Positions 1-5,173 of a stretch of 5,769 nt of DNA are shown piece by piece. The DNA comes from Halobacteriales archaeon (GTDB lineage Archaea > Thermoplasmatota > SW-10-69-26 > JACQPN01 > JAIVGT01). The notes under the pieces are model-generated. The model did not search any database. It was given only the letters and a program-made list of their open reading frames with translations, and was not told where the DNA came from. The stretch lies in contig JAIVGT010000066.1 in NCBI GenBank assembly GCA_020201485.1, positions 1 to 5,769 on the forward strand. Reading direction: 5' to 3'. The number at the start of each line of letters is the position of its first letter. Position 1 is the stretch's first letter. Both the position numbers and the translations under genes were made by a program.

Positions 1-1
1 C

Positions 2-976
2 ATGCTCACGGCGCGCCTGCTCGACGCGCGCATGATGCTCCTGCAGCGCCAGGGCCGCATCGGCTTCTACGGCACGTGCACGGGCGAGGAGGGCGCGGTC
101 ATCGGCAGCGCCAGCGCGGTCGAGGGCAGCGACTGGGTGTTCCCGGCGCTGCGCCAGGGCGGGGCGCTCCTCATGCGCGGCTTCCCGCTGGGCAAGTACA
201 TGGCGCACCTGTTCGGCACCGCGGACAGCGTGGAGATGGGGCGGAGCATGCCTTGCCACTACTCCGACCGCGAGGCGAACGTGGTGAGCTGGAGCAGCTG
301 CATGGCCACGCAGCTCCCGCACGCCGTCGGGATGGCGTACGCGGCGAAGTACCGGGGGCGCAAGGACGTGGCCCTGGGCTACCTCGGGGACGGGGCGACG
401 AGCGAGGGCGACTTCCACGTCAGCATGAACTTCGCCGCGGTCTGGAAGTGCCCCGTGGTCTTCGTCTGCCAGAACAACCAGTGGGCCATCAGCGTGCCCT
501 TCGCGAAGCAGACGGCGAGCCCGGGCATCGCCATCAAGGCCCTCGCCTACGGCATGCCCGGCATCCGCGTGGACGGCAACGACGTGCTCGCCGTGCGCGA
601 GGCGACGGGGCTGGCGGTGGAGCGGGCGCGGCGCGGCCACGGCCCGACGCTCATCGAGTGCGTGACCTACCGCATGCTCGGGCACAGCACGAGCGACGAC
701 GCCACGCGCTACCGCGACGCGGAGCAGGTCGAGGCCTGGGCGCGCCAGGACCCGCTCGTGCGCTACAAGGCGTGGCTCGGCGCGCAGGGCATCTGGGACG
801 AGCGGCAGGAGCGCGAGGCGCGGGAGCGCATCGACGTCGCCATCAGCCAGGCCATCGCGGAGGCGGAGCGCAGCCCTGCGCCGCCCGTCGAGACGCTCAT
901 CACCGAGGTCTTCGCCGAGCCCACGCCGCAGCTCCGCGAGCAGCTCGGCTGGGTGCGGCGCGAGCCTCCGCCGTGA
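2..976 (+). CDS. 2-oxoacid dehydrogenase E1 component, alpha subunit (branched-chain type), 5' partial
   Basis: This is the thiamine-diphosphate-binding subunit of a 2-oxoacid dehydrogenase complex, which decarboxylates a 2-oxoacid and passes the acyl group to the lipoyl arm of E2 in the cytoplasm. Numbering from the first in-window ATG, the ThDP motif starts at GDG (129-131) and ends at QNN (157-159). HY at 86-87 and the loop GHSTSDD (227-233) match the active-site and phosphorylation-loop region of branched-chain E1 alpha better than pyruvate E1 alpha, which is known biology of the family. The C-terminal 'PQLREQ' also fits. The family is usually about 360-400 residues. Only 324 are visible and homology is already strong at residue 1, so the ATG at base 2 is probably internal and some 40 or more N-terminal residues lie outside the window. 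Translation ends in TGA at 974-976. No E1 beta gene follows, although E1 alpha and beta are usually adjacent. Substrate preference (branched-chain, pyruvate or acetoin) is inferred. Confidence 0.93.
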   Translation: MLTARLLDARMMLLQRQGRIGFYGTCTGEEGAVIGSASAVEGSDWVFPALRQGGALLMRGFPLGKYMAHLFGTADSVEMGRSMPCHYSDREANVVSWSSCMATQLPHAVGMAYAAKYRGRKDVALGYLGDGATSEGDFHVSMNFAAVWKCPVVFVCQNNQWAISVPFAKQTASPGIAIKALAYGMPGIRVDGNDVLAVREATGLAVERARRGHGPTLIECVTYRMLGHSTSDDATRYRDAEQVEAWARQDPLVRYKAWLGAQGIWDERQEREARERIDVAISQAIAEAERSPAPPVETLITEVFAEPTPQLREQLGWVRREPPP

Positions 977-1107
977 GACGGGCGCGGCCACGACCCCTGC
1001 GGGTTCGCCACGTGGACCTTGCAAGCTGCCGGGGTTTCCGCGACATCATCGCGGTCACGCGCCCGCTGCTGCCTGGGCATGGCCGCACCAGCGTCCGGTT
1101 GTCGTCG

Positions 1108-1148
1108 CATCGCGCGGCCCCGCTCGGGAGTTGCAACCCCGCGCGATG
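1108..1148. repeat. Perfect 10-bp inverted repeat with 21-nt loop
   Basis: The left arm CATCGCGCGG (1108-1117) is exactly complementary to the right arm CCGCGCGATG (1139-1148). The loop contains a further small CCC/GGG pairing (1119-1121 with 1126-1128) and TTGCAA at 1131-1136. An arm this length can occasionally occur by chance in DNA this GC-rich, so a function is not proven. Confidence 0.55.
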
Positions 1149-1164
1149 AGGAAGGGAATTCGTC

Positions 1165-1198
1165 CGAGGGCTCCGCCCTTGAAGGCCCGGCCGGGCCT
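1165..1198. repeat. Two adjacent hairpins: stem-loop plus 16-bp palindrome
   Basis: The first hairpin pairs 1165-1171 with 1175-1181 (one G-T pair) around a 3-base TCC loop. One base later, AGGCCCGGCCGGGCCT (1183-1198) is a perfect 16-base palindrome. No T-run follows on either strand, so a classical intrinsic terminator is not supported. As duplex DNA the palindrome could be a protein-binding site. As RNA the pair could form stacked stems. Confidence 0.5.
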
Positions 1199-1231
1199 GG
1201 TGGGCGCGTGCAGCGCAACGCGGAACCCCTC

Positions 1232-1276
1232 CGGCCGCCGGTCCCCGTCGCCATCCCTCCGACGGGCCGGCTGCCG
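1232..1276. repeat. Long imperfect hairpin, about 16 bp
   Basis: Three stem blocks pair in register: 1232-1235 with 1273-1276, 1237-1241 with 1267-1271, and 1244-1250 with 1260-1266. They are interrupted by one 1x1 mismatch (1236/1272) and a 2-base bulge (1242-1243). The terminal loop is 9 bases (1251-1259). This is the longest foldback in the gap. Confidence 0.55.
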
Positions 1277-1304
1277 CGCGCTTGCTGCATCTGAGCCGGC
1301 GGAA

Positions 1305-1339
1305 GGTCGCGCCCCCGCGTTCCCTCGGGGGGCGCGGCC
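1305..1339. repeat. Strong 12-bp hairpin, 11-nt loop
   Basis: GGTCGCGCCCCC (1305-1316) pairs with GGGGGCGCGGCC (1328-1339), with 11 Watson-Crick pairs and one wobble pair (1307/1337). The loop is 1317-1327. It sits about 85 bases before the start codon at 1425, so it could lie in the leader of that gene or upstream of its promoter. Confidence 0.55.
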
Positions 1340-1348
1340 CCGGCCGTC

Positions 1349-1376
1349 GGATTCCAATGTGCAATCGAGAGAATCC
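1349..1376 (+). promoter_or_regulatory. Putative regulatory patch upstream of the secreted repeat protein
   Basis: A 6-base inverted repeat, GGATTC (1349-1354) and GAATCC (1371-1376), encloses 16 bases in a stretch clearly richer in A and T than its surroundings, 48-76 bases upstream of the ATG at 1425. The position suits a promoter or operator for that gene. No consensus TATA box is visible, so the assignment rests only on base composition, symmetry and position. Confidence 0.25.
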
Positions 1377-1424
1377 AACGTCGGCACGAACGTGCTCAAG
1401 CCTGGCCGCGCCCCCTTCGCGCGC

Positions 1425-1754
1425 ATGCAGCCTCTCCGGCTCCTCGTCCTGGGCCTGCTCGCGATGACCGCCTGCTCCTCCGTCGCCTCCGCGGACTTCG
1501 TGGGCGCGGGCGTGGGCGATGCGCGCGGCGATTGGCTGGCGGTGAGCGCGACGGGCGATGCATCGTGCTCGGGGACGAGCCCGACGTGCGTCGCGGTGAG
1601 CGGCACCGGGGACGCGCACGCCGACACGCTCGCCGTCAGCGGCACGGGCGACACGCGCGGCCTCGTCGCGGTGAGCGCCGGCGGGCACGCCACGAGCAGC
1701 TTCACCGGCCTGCCCCTCGCCGTGAGCCCGTGCGACGCCAGCGGGATGTGCTAA
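1425..1754 (+). CDS. Small secreted protein with AVSGTGDA-type repeats
   Basis: 109 residues. The N-terminus has a signal peptide: a short basic start, a Leu-rich core (4-13), and either a weak lipobox ending at Cys17 (MTAC) or a signal-peptidase I site after ASA (21-23). The mature part is almost entirely imperfect 12-18-residue repeats with the core [LV]AVS(G/A)TGD(A/T), seen at about residues 38, 56, 69, 81 and 98, preceded by a degenerate GVGDA copy near 30. Short Gly/Thr/Ser/Asp turns alternating with small hydrophobic strands suggest a beta-solenoid-like fold (inference). Cys48, 55, 103 and 109 could form disulfides. There is no catalytic motif. I chose the ATG at 1425 because it begins exactly at the signal peptide and the frame upstream is not protein-like. 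No Shine-Dalgarno sequence precedes it, so leaderless translation is possible. I recall similar repeat proteins in Thermoplasmata genomes but cannot confirm this here. Function unknown. Confidence 0.72.
   Translation: MQPLRLLVLGLLAMTACSSVASADFVGAGVGDARGDWLAVSATGDASCSGTSPTCVAVSGTGDAHADTLAVSGTGDTRGLVAVSAGGHATSSFTGLPLAVSPCDASGMC
1536..1742 (+). repeat. Coding tandem repeats (AVSxTGDA units)
   Basis: Five in-frame copies of an AVS-containing unit begin near 1536, 1590, 1629, 1665 and 1716. The second and third protein units share the core AVSGTGD but differ at several synonymous codon positions (for example GTG AGC versus GTC AGC). This indicates older, selected repeats rather than a fresh DNA duplication. 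Confidence 0.7.
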
Positions 1755-2036
1755 GCGGCAAGCTGACGAGCCGTTCCCCGACGCCCCGGGCGCGTGCCAG
1801 GCACGGCCCGCATCCGGCCGGCGGGCTCCCCCCGCGCCCGCGGGACGCCGCGCTGGCAGCGCTCGGCCGGTCGGGGAGCATGACCGTCGCCGTCCGCCCA
1901 GAGAACGAGCGTGCGGTTGTCCTTCCGCTTCGGAATCGCCATGGGGCCGCGCGCTGGGCCCATCTTGAACCTCGCCCGGTCGGGGCGTGCTGCCACCGAC
2001 CGAGGGGCTAAGGTGCGGGCCGCGCCTGGCAGGTCC

Positions 2037-2900
2037 ATGCCTCCCGAGCCCACGCACGACCACGCCGAGCACGAGGGCCACGAGCACGCCGAGGACACGC
2101 GCATCCGCGTCCTGCACGGCGCGAGCCCGCTCTGCCACTGGAGCGTCGGCTTCGAGCCGGCGCTGGAGCGCCTGCGCCTGGTGTACGGCGACCAGGTCAA
2201 GGTCAACGCCTACCAGATCCCCGTGTACGAGCGGTGGGAGCAGTGGAAGCAGGACTACGAGTTGGACGACGCGCAGCTCGCGGAATGGATGGCGGAGATC
2301 CAGCGGACCATCGCCATGCCCATCGACCCCAGGTACCTCAGCCACCCGGTGCAGGACTGCACGCCGGCCACGCTCGTGTACCACGCGTGCGAGACCGCGA
2401 AGCCGGGCAGCGGGGCGCGGTTCAACCGGCTCGTCGCCATGGCCATGACCGTGCAGTACCGCGACCTCAACCCCCAGGAGACGCTCCTCAAGCTGGCGGA
2501 GCAGGCCGGCGCGCCGCGGAAGCAGGTGGAGCAGGCGTTGAGCGACGGGAGCGCGGAGCGCGCCCTGGTCCAGGACCAGCAGGACTACCACAGCCTGCGC
2601 CTGAACTTCTACACGCTCCAGCTGCGCGATTTCGAAGGGAGGACCGTCATCCTGGAGCACGACTTCACCGGCGCGAAGACGGAGGACGCGCTGGCGTGGC
2701 TGAGCCGGGGCACGCTGCGCAAGCACGCCCTGCCCAAGCTCGAGGACTACGCGCGCGCGCACGCGCCCGTGCTGCAGCGGGAGCTGGAGGTGGTGTTCCA
2801 CCGCTCGGGCGAGCAGGTGCGCGCCGCGCTCGCGCCGCTCGAGGGCAAGAGCCTGGTGCGCGAGGAGCGCCTGGGCGCGACGTTCTGGCTGCCGCGCTGA
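2037..2900 (+). CDS. DsbA/FrnE-like thioredoxin-fold protein with C-terminal winged-helix-like domain
   Basis: 287 residues, with no signal peptide or membrane segment, so probably cytoplasmic. Residues 7-17 are His-rich (HDHAEHEGHEH). Residues 22-60 look like the first strand and active-site helix of DsbA-family oxidoreductases: 'SPLCHWSVGFEPAL' stands where FrnE-type proteins have CPWC or CPYC. The second Cys is replaced by Ser (CHWS, 33-36), so disulfide exchange by the usual two-Cys route is not expected. Residues 65-185 form the helical insert and return typical of the FrnE-type group, with Thr109-Pro110 as a possible cis-Pro site. Residues about 235-287 resemble a winged helix (SGEQVRAALAPLEGKSLV followed by a hairpin ending FWLPR). 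I chose the ATG at 2037 because the sequence upstream in frame is not protein-like. The short AGGT before it is only a weak ribosome-binding site. Possible roles are isomerase-like, glutathione-transferase-like or regulatory. The family call is firm; the function is not. Confidence 0.78.
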   Translation: MPPEPTHDHAEHEGHEHAEDTRIRVLHGASPLCHWSVGFEPALERLRLVYGDQVKVNAYQIPVYERWEQWKQDYELDDAQLAEWMAEIQRTIAMPIDPRYLSHPVQDCTPATLVYHACETAKPGSGARFNRLVAMAMTVQYRDLNPQETLLKLAEQAGAPRKQVEQALSDGSAERALVQDQQDYHSLRLNFYTLQLRDFEGRTVILEHDFTGAKTEDALAWLSRGTLRKHALPKLEDYARAHAPVLQRELEVVFHRSGEQVRAALAPLEGKSLVREERLGATFWLPR

Positions 2901-2982
2901 GCGCTGCGATGCCTCGGCGCTCGTGAGCGCGGCTGCACGATGCCGGGGCAACCTTCATGTGAGCGGACCAGGATGGCGCGCC

Positions 2983-3453
2983 GTGGAGTGCGCGACCTGC
3001 GGCCAGAAGCTCCGCGAGCCGATGCGCTACTGCTTCCGGTGCGGGGCCGCGGCGAAGCCGGGCGTGCAGGAGCGCCGCATCCACATCGAGGAGCTGCTGG
3101 CCAACTGCTCCGCCTGCGGGCGCGAGCACACCATGGGCCGGCTGACGCGGTGCAACGTCTGCCACGAGCGCGCCTGCTCCGACTGCAGCGAGGTGTGCGG
3201 CGAGTGCCGCAACCCGGCGTGCAAGAAGTGCCTGCGCACGTGCGGCTACTGCGACGCCGAGGGGTGCAACCGCTGCCTCGTGGACTGCCAGAGCTGCCAG
3301 GCCAAGGCGCTGTGCCCGGACCACGAGGAGATGTGCGAGGACTGCGGCTACGCGACGTGCCGCGAGTGCATCAAGCCCTGCAAGAAGTGCGACATGGAGG
3401 TGTGCGGCGTGTGCCGCGAGCACCACACGGCGCAGCAGGAAGGGAAGCGGTAG
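2983..3453 (+). CDS. Cys-rich zinc-binding protein: zinc ribbon plus six CxxCx4CxxC repeats
   Basis: 156 residues with 29 Cys. It opens with a zinc ribbon (CATC at 3-6, CFRC at 17-20) and a linker, then CSAC at 42-45. From residue 57 to 148 come six tandem units of about 15 residues with the pattern C-x2-C-x4-C-x2-C-x3, starting at 57, 72, 87, 102, 118 and 133. The fourth unit is one residue longer and has His in place of its last Cys (CPDH). Residues 42-75 loosely resemble a RING-type cross-brace. There is no signal peptide. The protein most likely binds several zinc ions in the cytoplasm and mediates protein or nucleic-acid contacts. Metallothionein-like storage or Fe-S binding is less likely but possible. 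I prefer the GTG at 2983 because the ribbon starts immediately and AGGA lies 9 bases upstream. GTG codons at 2923 and 2959 are alternatives, but the added residues are not domain-like. The gene lies 82 bases after the thioredoxin-fold gene. I do not recognise a named family. Confidence 0.75.
   Translation: MECATCGQKLREPMRYCFRCGAAAKPGVQERRIHIEELLANCSACGREHTMGRLTRCNVCHERACSDCSEVCGECRNPACKKCLRTCGYCDAEGCNRCLVDCQSCQAKALCPDHEEMCEDCGYATCRECIKPCKKCDMEVCGVCREHHTAQQEGKR
3151..3426 (+). repeat. Tandem ~15-codon Cys-pair repeats
   Basis: Six in-frame 45-48-base units encode the C-x2-C-x4-C-x2-C-x3 pattern. Outside the Cys codons (almost all TGC) the residues vary freely, for example HERA, RNPA, DAEG, GYAT and DMEV in the x4 loop. 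The units are therefore old protein-level duplications held by metal-ligand spacing, not recent DNA copies. Confidence 0.8.
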
Positions 3454-3462
3454 GTCCTTCCG

Positions 3463-4032
3463 TCACACGCACAGGATGCGCGCATGGCTCTGCGCCAGCT
3501 CGATGGCGTCGTGGTGGTCGATGCGCAGGTTGCGCGGCGTGTACATGCAGAGCAGCGTGCGCGGCGGGCCGCGGAAGCGCCGGGGCAAGGCCAGGTCCAG
3601 GGACGCGGCGCGCGGCAGCTCGCTGTGGCCGCACAGGTGCACGGCGCGCAGGCTTTCCGCGCCCTCGCGCTGCGCCTGCTCCGCCTCGCGCTCCAGGAAC
3701 ACCGGCCAGGGCAGGCCGATCTCGTCCGTGCGCAGCACGCGCAAGGCCGCCGGGTGGGCGCGCGTCGGCGCGGCTCCGGCGGCGCGCAGCTTCGCGAGCA
3801 CGGCGCGCGGCGAGGCCTGCCCGCTGAGCACGAGGACGCGCTCATCGCTCTGCAGGCCTTCGAGCACGAACCCGGCGAGCAGCGCATCGGCCTGGTCCGC
3901 GGCGAAGGCCACGGCATGCTCGCCGCGCGGCACGAGCGCGCCCAAGGCGCGGGCGCGCGCCACCGGGGGCACCTGCAGCGGGAGTTGCGATGGGCCGAGC
4001 ATGGGGACCCCTGGCTGGGCTTCATCGGGCAT
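3463..4032 (-). CDS. Stand-alone MEDS-like sensory domain protein
   Basis: 189 residues from the ATG at 4030-4032. After a Pro-rich start, the core (about residue 34 onward) runs 'GEHAVAFAADQADALLAGFV', then LEGLQSDERVLVLSG, and ends with 'LLCMYTPRNL' followed by HHDAIELAQSHARIL. This order fits the MEDS domain (methanogen/methylotroph, DcmR sensory domain), a RecA-like-fold ligand sensor: an initial His, an aliphatic 'FL.EGL..GERV' helix-strand, a late LC.Y strand and a final helix ending in a His. No DNA-binding or kinase domain is attached, unlike DcmR, so it probably acts through a partner. A purine-rich GAGAGAG lies just before this ATG on the coding strand and favours it over the in-frame ATGs at 4074 (203 residues, no ribosome site) and 4002. 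Its stop is 9 bases from the stop of the convergent Cys-rich gene, so the two transcripts probably overlap. The ligand cannot be read from the sequence. Confidence 0.62.
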   Translation of the reverse strand: MPDEAQPGVPMLGPSQLPLQVPPVARARALGALVPRGEHAVAFAADQADALLAGFVLEGLQSDERVLVLSGQASPRAVLAKLRAAGAAPTRAHPAALRVLRTDEIGLPWPVFLEREAEQAQREGAESLRAVHLCGHSELPRAASLDLALPRRFRGPPRTLLCMYTPRNLRIDHHDAIELAQSHARILCV

Positions 4033-4162
4033 GGACTCTCTCGTCACAAGGTCCGGCGTGGGTTTCGCGTGCATCGGCACAACCCGCGGGGGTGGCGCGG
4101 GCGAGCCCTCCGCTTTCCATTGGAGCGGCTTGATGCTGCCCGCACCACGCGCAGGAGTTGCG

Positions 4163-4179
4163 GAAAAGGCCGGAAAAAA
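4163..4179 (-). promoter_or_regulatory. T-rich tract on the minus strand (promoter or terminator element)
   Basis: On the minus strand this reads TTTTTT, then CCGGCC, then TTTT, flanked by CCGG on both sides, in otherwise GC-saturated DNA. It lies between two minus-strand genes, about 165 bases after the stop of the upstream one and about 130 bases before the start of the MEDS-like gene. Archaeal transcription ends at T-runs on the coding strand, so it could terminate readthrough from the gene at 4343-5173. A promoter-related role for the downstream gene is the alternative. Confidence 0.3.
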
Positions 4180-4294
4180 GCCGGAAGTCCGAGCGAAGGA
4201 GACGCGCGAGAAGGAGATGGAGGAGAGGAAACCCCGCGCGCCGCACCGGACGCAACGCCTGGCTCCGGCGCGCGGGCTCCTCATGATGGGGGTG

Positions 4295-4324
4295 CCCGCC
4301 CCGGCGATGGCGTGCCGGGGCGGG
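4295..4324 (-). terminator. Strong 3' hairpin after the Ala/Asp-rich gene
   Basis: CCCGCCCCGGC (4295-4305) and GCCGGGGCGGG (4314-4324) form a perfect 11-base inverted repeat with an 8-base loop, beginning 18 bases past the TGA (4343-4345) of the minus-strand gene. Position and stem strength suit a terminator or a 3'-end stabilising structure. There is no T-run directly after it on the minus strand (CACCCC follows). It therefore is not a standard intrinsic terminator, and termination may need the T-tract some 120 bases further on. Confidence 0.5.
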
Positions 4325-4342
4325 GCGGGTGGGACGTCAGCG

Positions 4343-5173
4343 TCAGCGCACGATGCCCTGCGCGGCCGCGGTCGCCTCGGCCGTGAGGCTGGCCGCGCCG
4401 CCGAGTTGCGGCAGCGCGACGTCCGGGGCCTGGACCTGGCCGAGCACGTCCGTGCTCGCGTCGAGCGAGGCGTCCACGTCGACGTGCGTCTGCTGCACGA
4501 AGCCGAGCGCGCCGCCGATGGCCGCCTGCGCCTGGCCGGCGAGGTCCATCGCCGCGTGCACGCCGCCGTCGAGCTGCGCCTGCAGCTCGGCGAGCATGCC
4601 GGTGAGCATGTCCGCGCTCGCGTCCGCCTGGGCCTGGGCTTCGACCTGCACGGCATCCGCGGCGTCCGCGACCGGCTGCGCGTCCACGTGCTTCGACGTG
4701 CCGAGGTCGACCTTGCCGTCGTAGCCGCCGTACAGCCCGGTGTCGGCGCTGCTGTCCAGCGCGCCTTCCGCGCCGGCGTCGCTCCTGACATCCGTCTTCG
4801 CGTGGATGCCGACGTCGACGGACTCCTTCGTGTCCTGGACCTCGCGCAGCGCGGCCTCGGCCTGGGCTTCCGCCTTGGCCTTCGCGTCCATCGCGGCCTG
4901 CTGCCCGGCGTCGAGCGCGGGCTGCGCGTCGACCTTCGCGTCCGCGTGCGCGTCCGCGCGCACGGCACCGTCGAGGTCCTGCGCGGCGTCGATGCCGGGG
5001 GCCTGGGCCGTGGAGTACGCGCCCCACAGCGCGTCGGCCGTGCCACCTCCCTGGGCGCCGAGGCCGAGGGCCCCAGCGATGGGCAGGATGGCGGTCGCGC
5101 ACAGGCCCAGGGCGAGGAGCCAGGGCAGGGTCGTGCGCATGCGGTTCGGGGTGCGGGGGTTCTTGGCGGTCAT
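4343..5173 (-). CDS. Secreted or membrane-anchored Ala/Asp/Gln-rich low-complexity protein
   Basis: 276 residues. The N-terminus is basic (KNPRTPNRMR), then a hydrophobic segment at about 16-36 (LPWLLALGLCATAILPIAGA) acts as a signal peptide or anchor. The exported part is dominated by Ala, Asp, Gln, Val and Gly with few aromatics. Short recurring pieces include DAHADAKVDAQ, 'AKAKAEAQAEAALREVQ', VDAQPVADAADAVQ, AQAQADASAD and VDVDASLDAST. Some stretches suit amphipathic or coiled helices (90-115, 165-225). The VDV/TDV parts suit strands. The protein is strongly acidic, and its only Cys (25) is inside the hydrophobic segment. No enzyme motif is visible. I chose the ATG at 5171-5173 because GGTG precedes it with a 6-base spacer. 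The ATG at 5140 (MRTTLPWLL) has no such site. Extending to 5329 adds residues that do not look coding. It could be a cell-surface or matrix protein (inference). No family recognised. Confidence 0.7.
   Translation of the reverse strand: MTAKNPRTPNRMRTTLPWLLALGLCATAILPIAGALGLGAQGGGTADALWGAYSTAQAPGIDAAQDLDGAVRADAHADAKVDAQPALDAGQQAAMDAKAKAEAQAEAALREVQDTKESVDVGIHAKTDVRSDAGAEGALDSSADTGLYGGYDGKVDLGTSKHVDAQPVADAADAVQVEAQAQADASADMLTGMLAELQAQLDGGVHAAMDLAGQAQAAIGGALGFVQQTHVDVDASLDASTDVLGQVQAPDVALPQLGGAASLTAEATAAAQGIVR

Larger units (their letters stand above)
977..1424. other. Gene-free gap rich in inverted repeats
   Basis: No open frame here reads like a protein: the translations are Arg/Pro/Gly/Ala-rich with no domain or conserved look. 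The stretch instead holds several GC-rich inverted repeats between about 1108 and 1340, then a relatively AT-rich patch at 1350-1377 just upstream of the next gene. It could be a 3' UTR with processing or termination structures, a structured RNA, or a promoter region for the gene at 1425. No tRNA arm pattern and no convincing RNase P or SRP RNA core was found. Confidence 0.6.

Noticed and set aside
1001..1017. CCACGTGG palindrome after the E1 alpha gene as a terminator
   Set aside because: The symmetry is only 8 bases with no loop and no T-run, and such palindromes are common in this base composition.
1141..1380. RNase P RNA or SRP RNA in the hairpin-rich gap
   Set aside because: GATGAGGAAGG near 1145 and CGGAAGG near 1300 recall pieces of those RNAs, but the other required conserved blocks (an ACAGAA-type core, or the paired SRP helix 8 loops) were not found.
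1911..2036. Upstream extension of the thioredoxin-fold gene to 1911
   Set aside because: The added 42 residues are Arg/Gly/Ala-rich without domain resemblance, and the protein fold starts after residue 20 from the 2037 start.
1755..2036. Possible small gene or RNA between the repeat protein and the thioredoxin-fold gene
   Set aside because: Only short GC-rich foldbacks (for example 1806-1811 with 1821-1826, and 1941-1948 with 1956-1963) are present. No coding-like frame and no RNA signature was seen.
900..2951. Long minus-strand open frame of 683 codons
   Set aside because: It is antisense to the E1 alpha end, the repeat protein and the thioredoxin-fold gene. The translation is Arg/Leu/Ala-rich, without recognisable motifs, and is a shadow of the genes on the plus strand.
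2923..2982. Earlier GTG starts (2923, 2959) for the Cys-rich gene
   Set aside because: They are possible, but the region contains a small hairpin (2917-2930) and the added residues are not zinc-ribbon-like. GTG 2983 has a purine-rich AGGA upstream and begins exactly at the ribbon.
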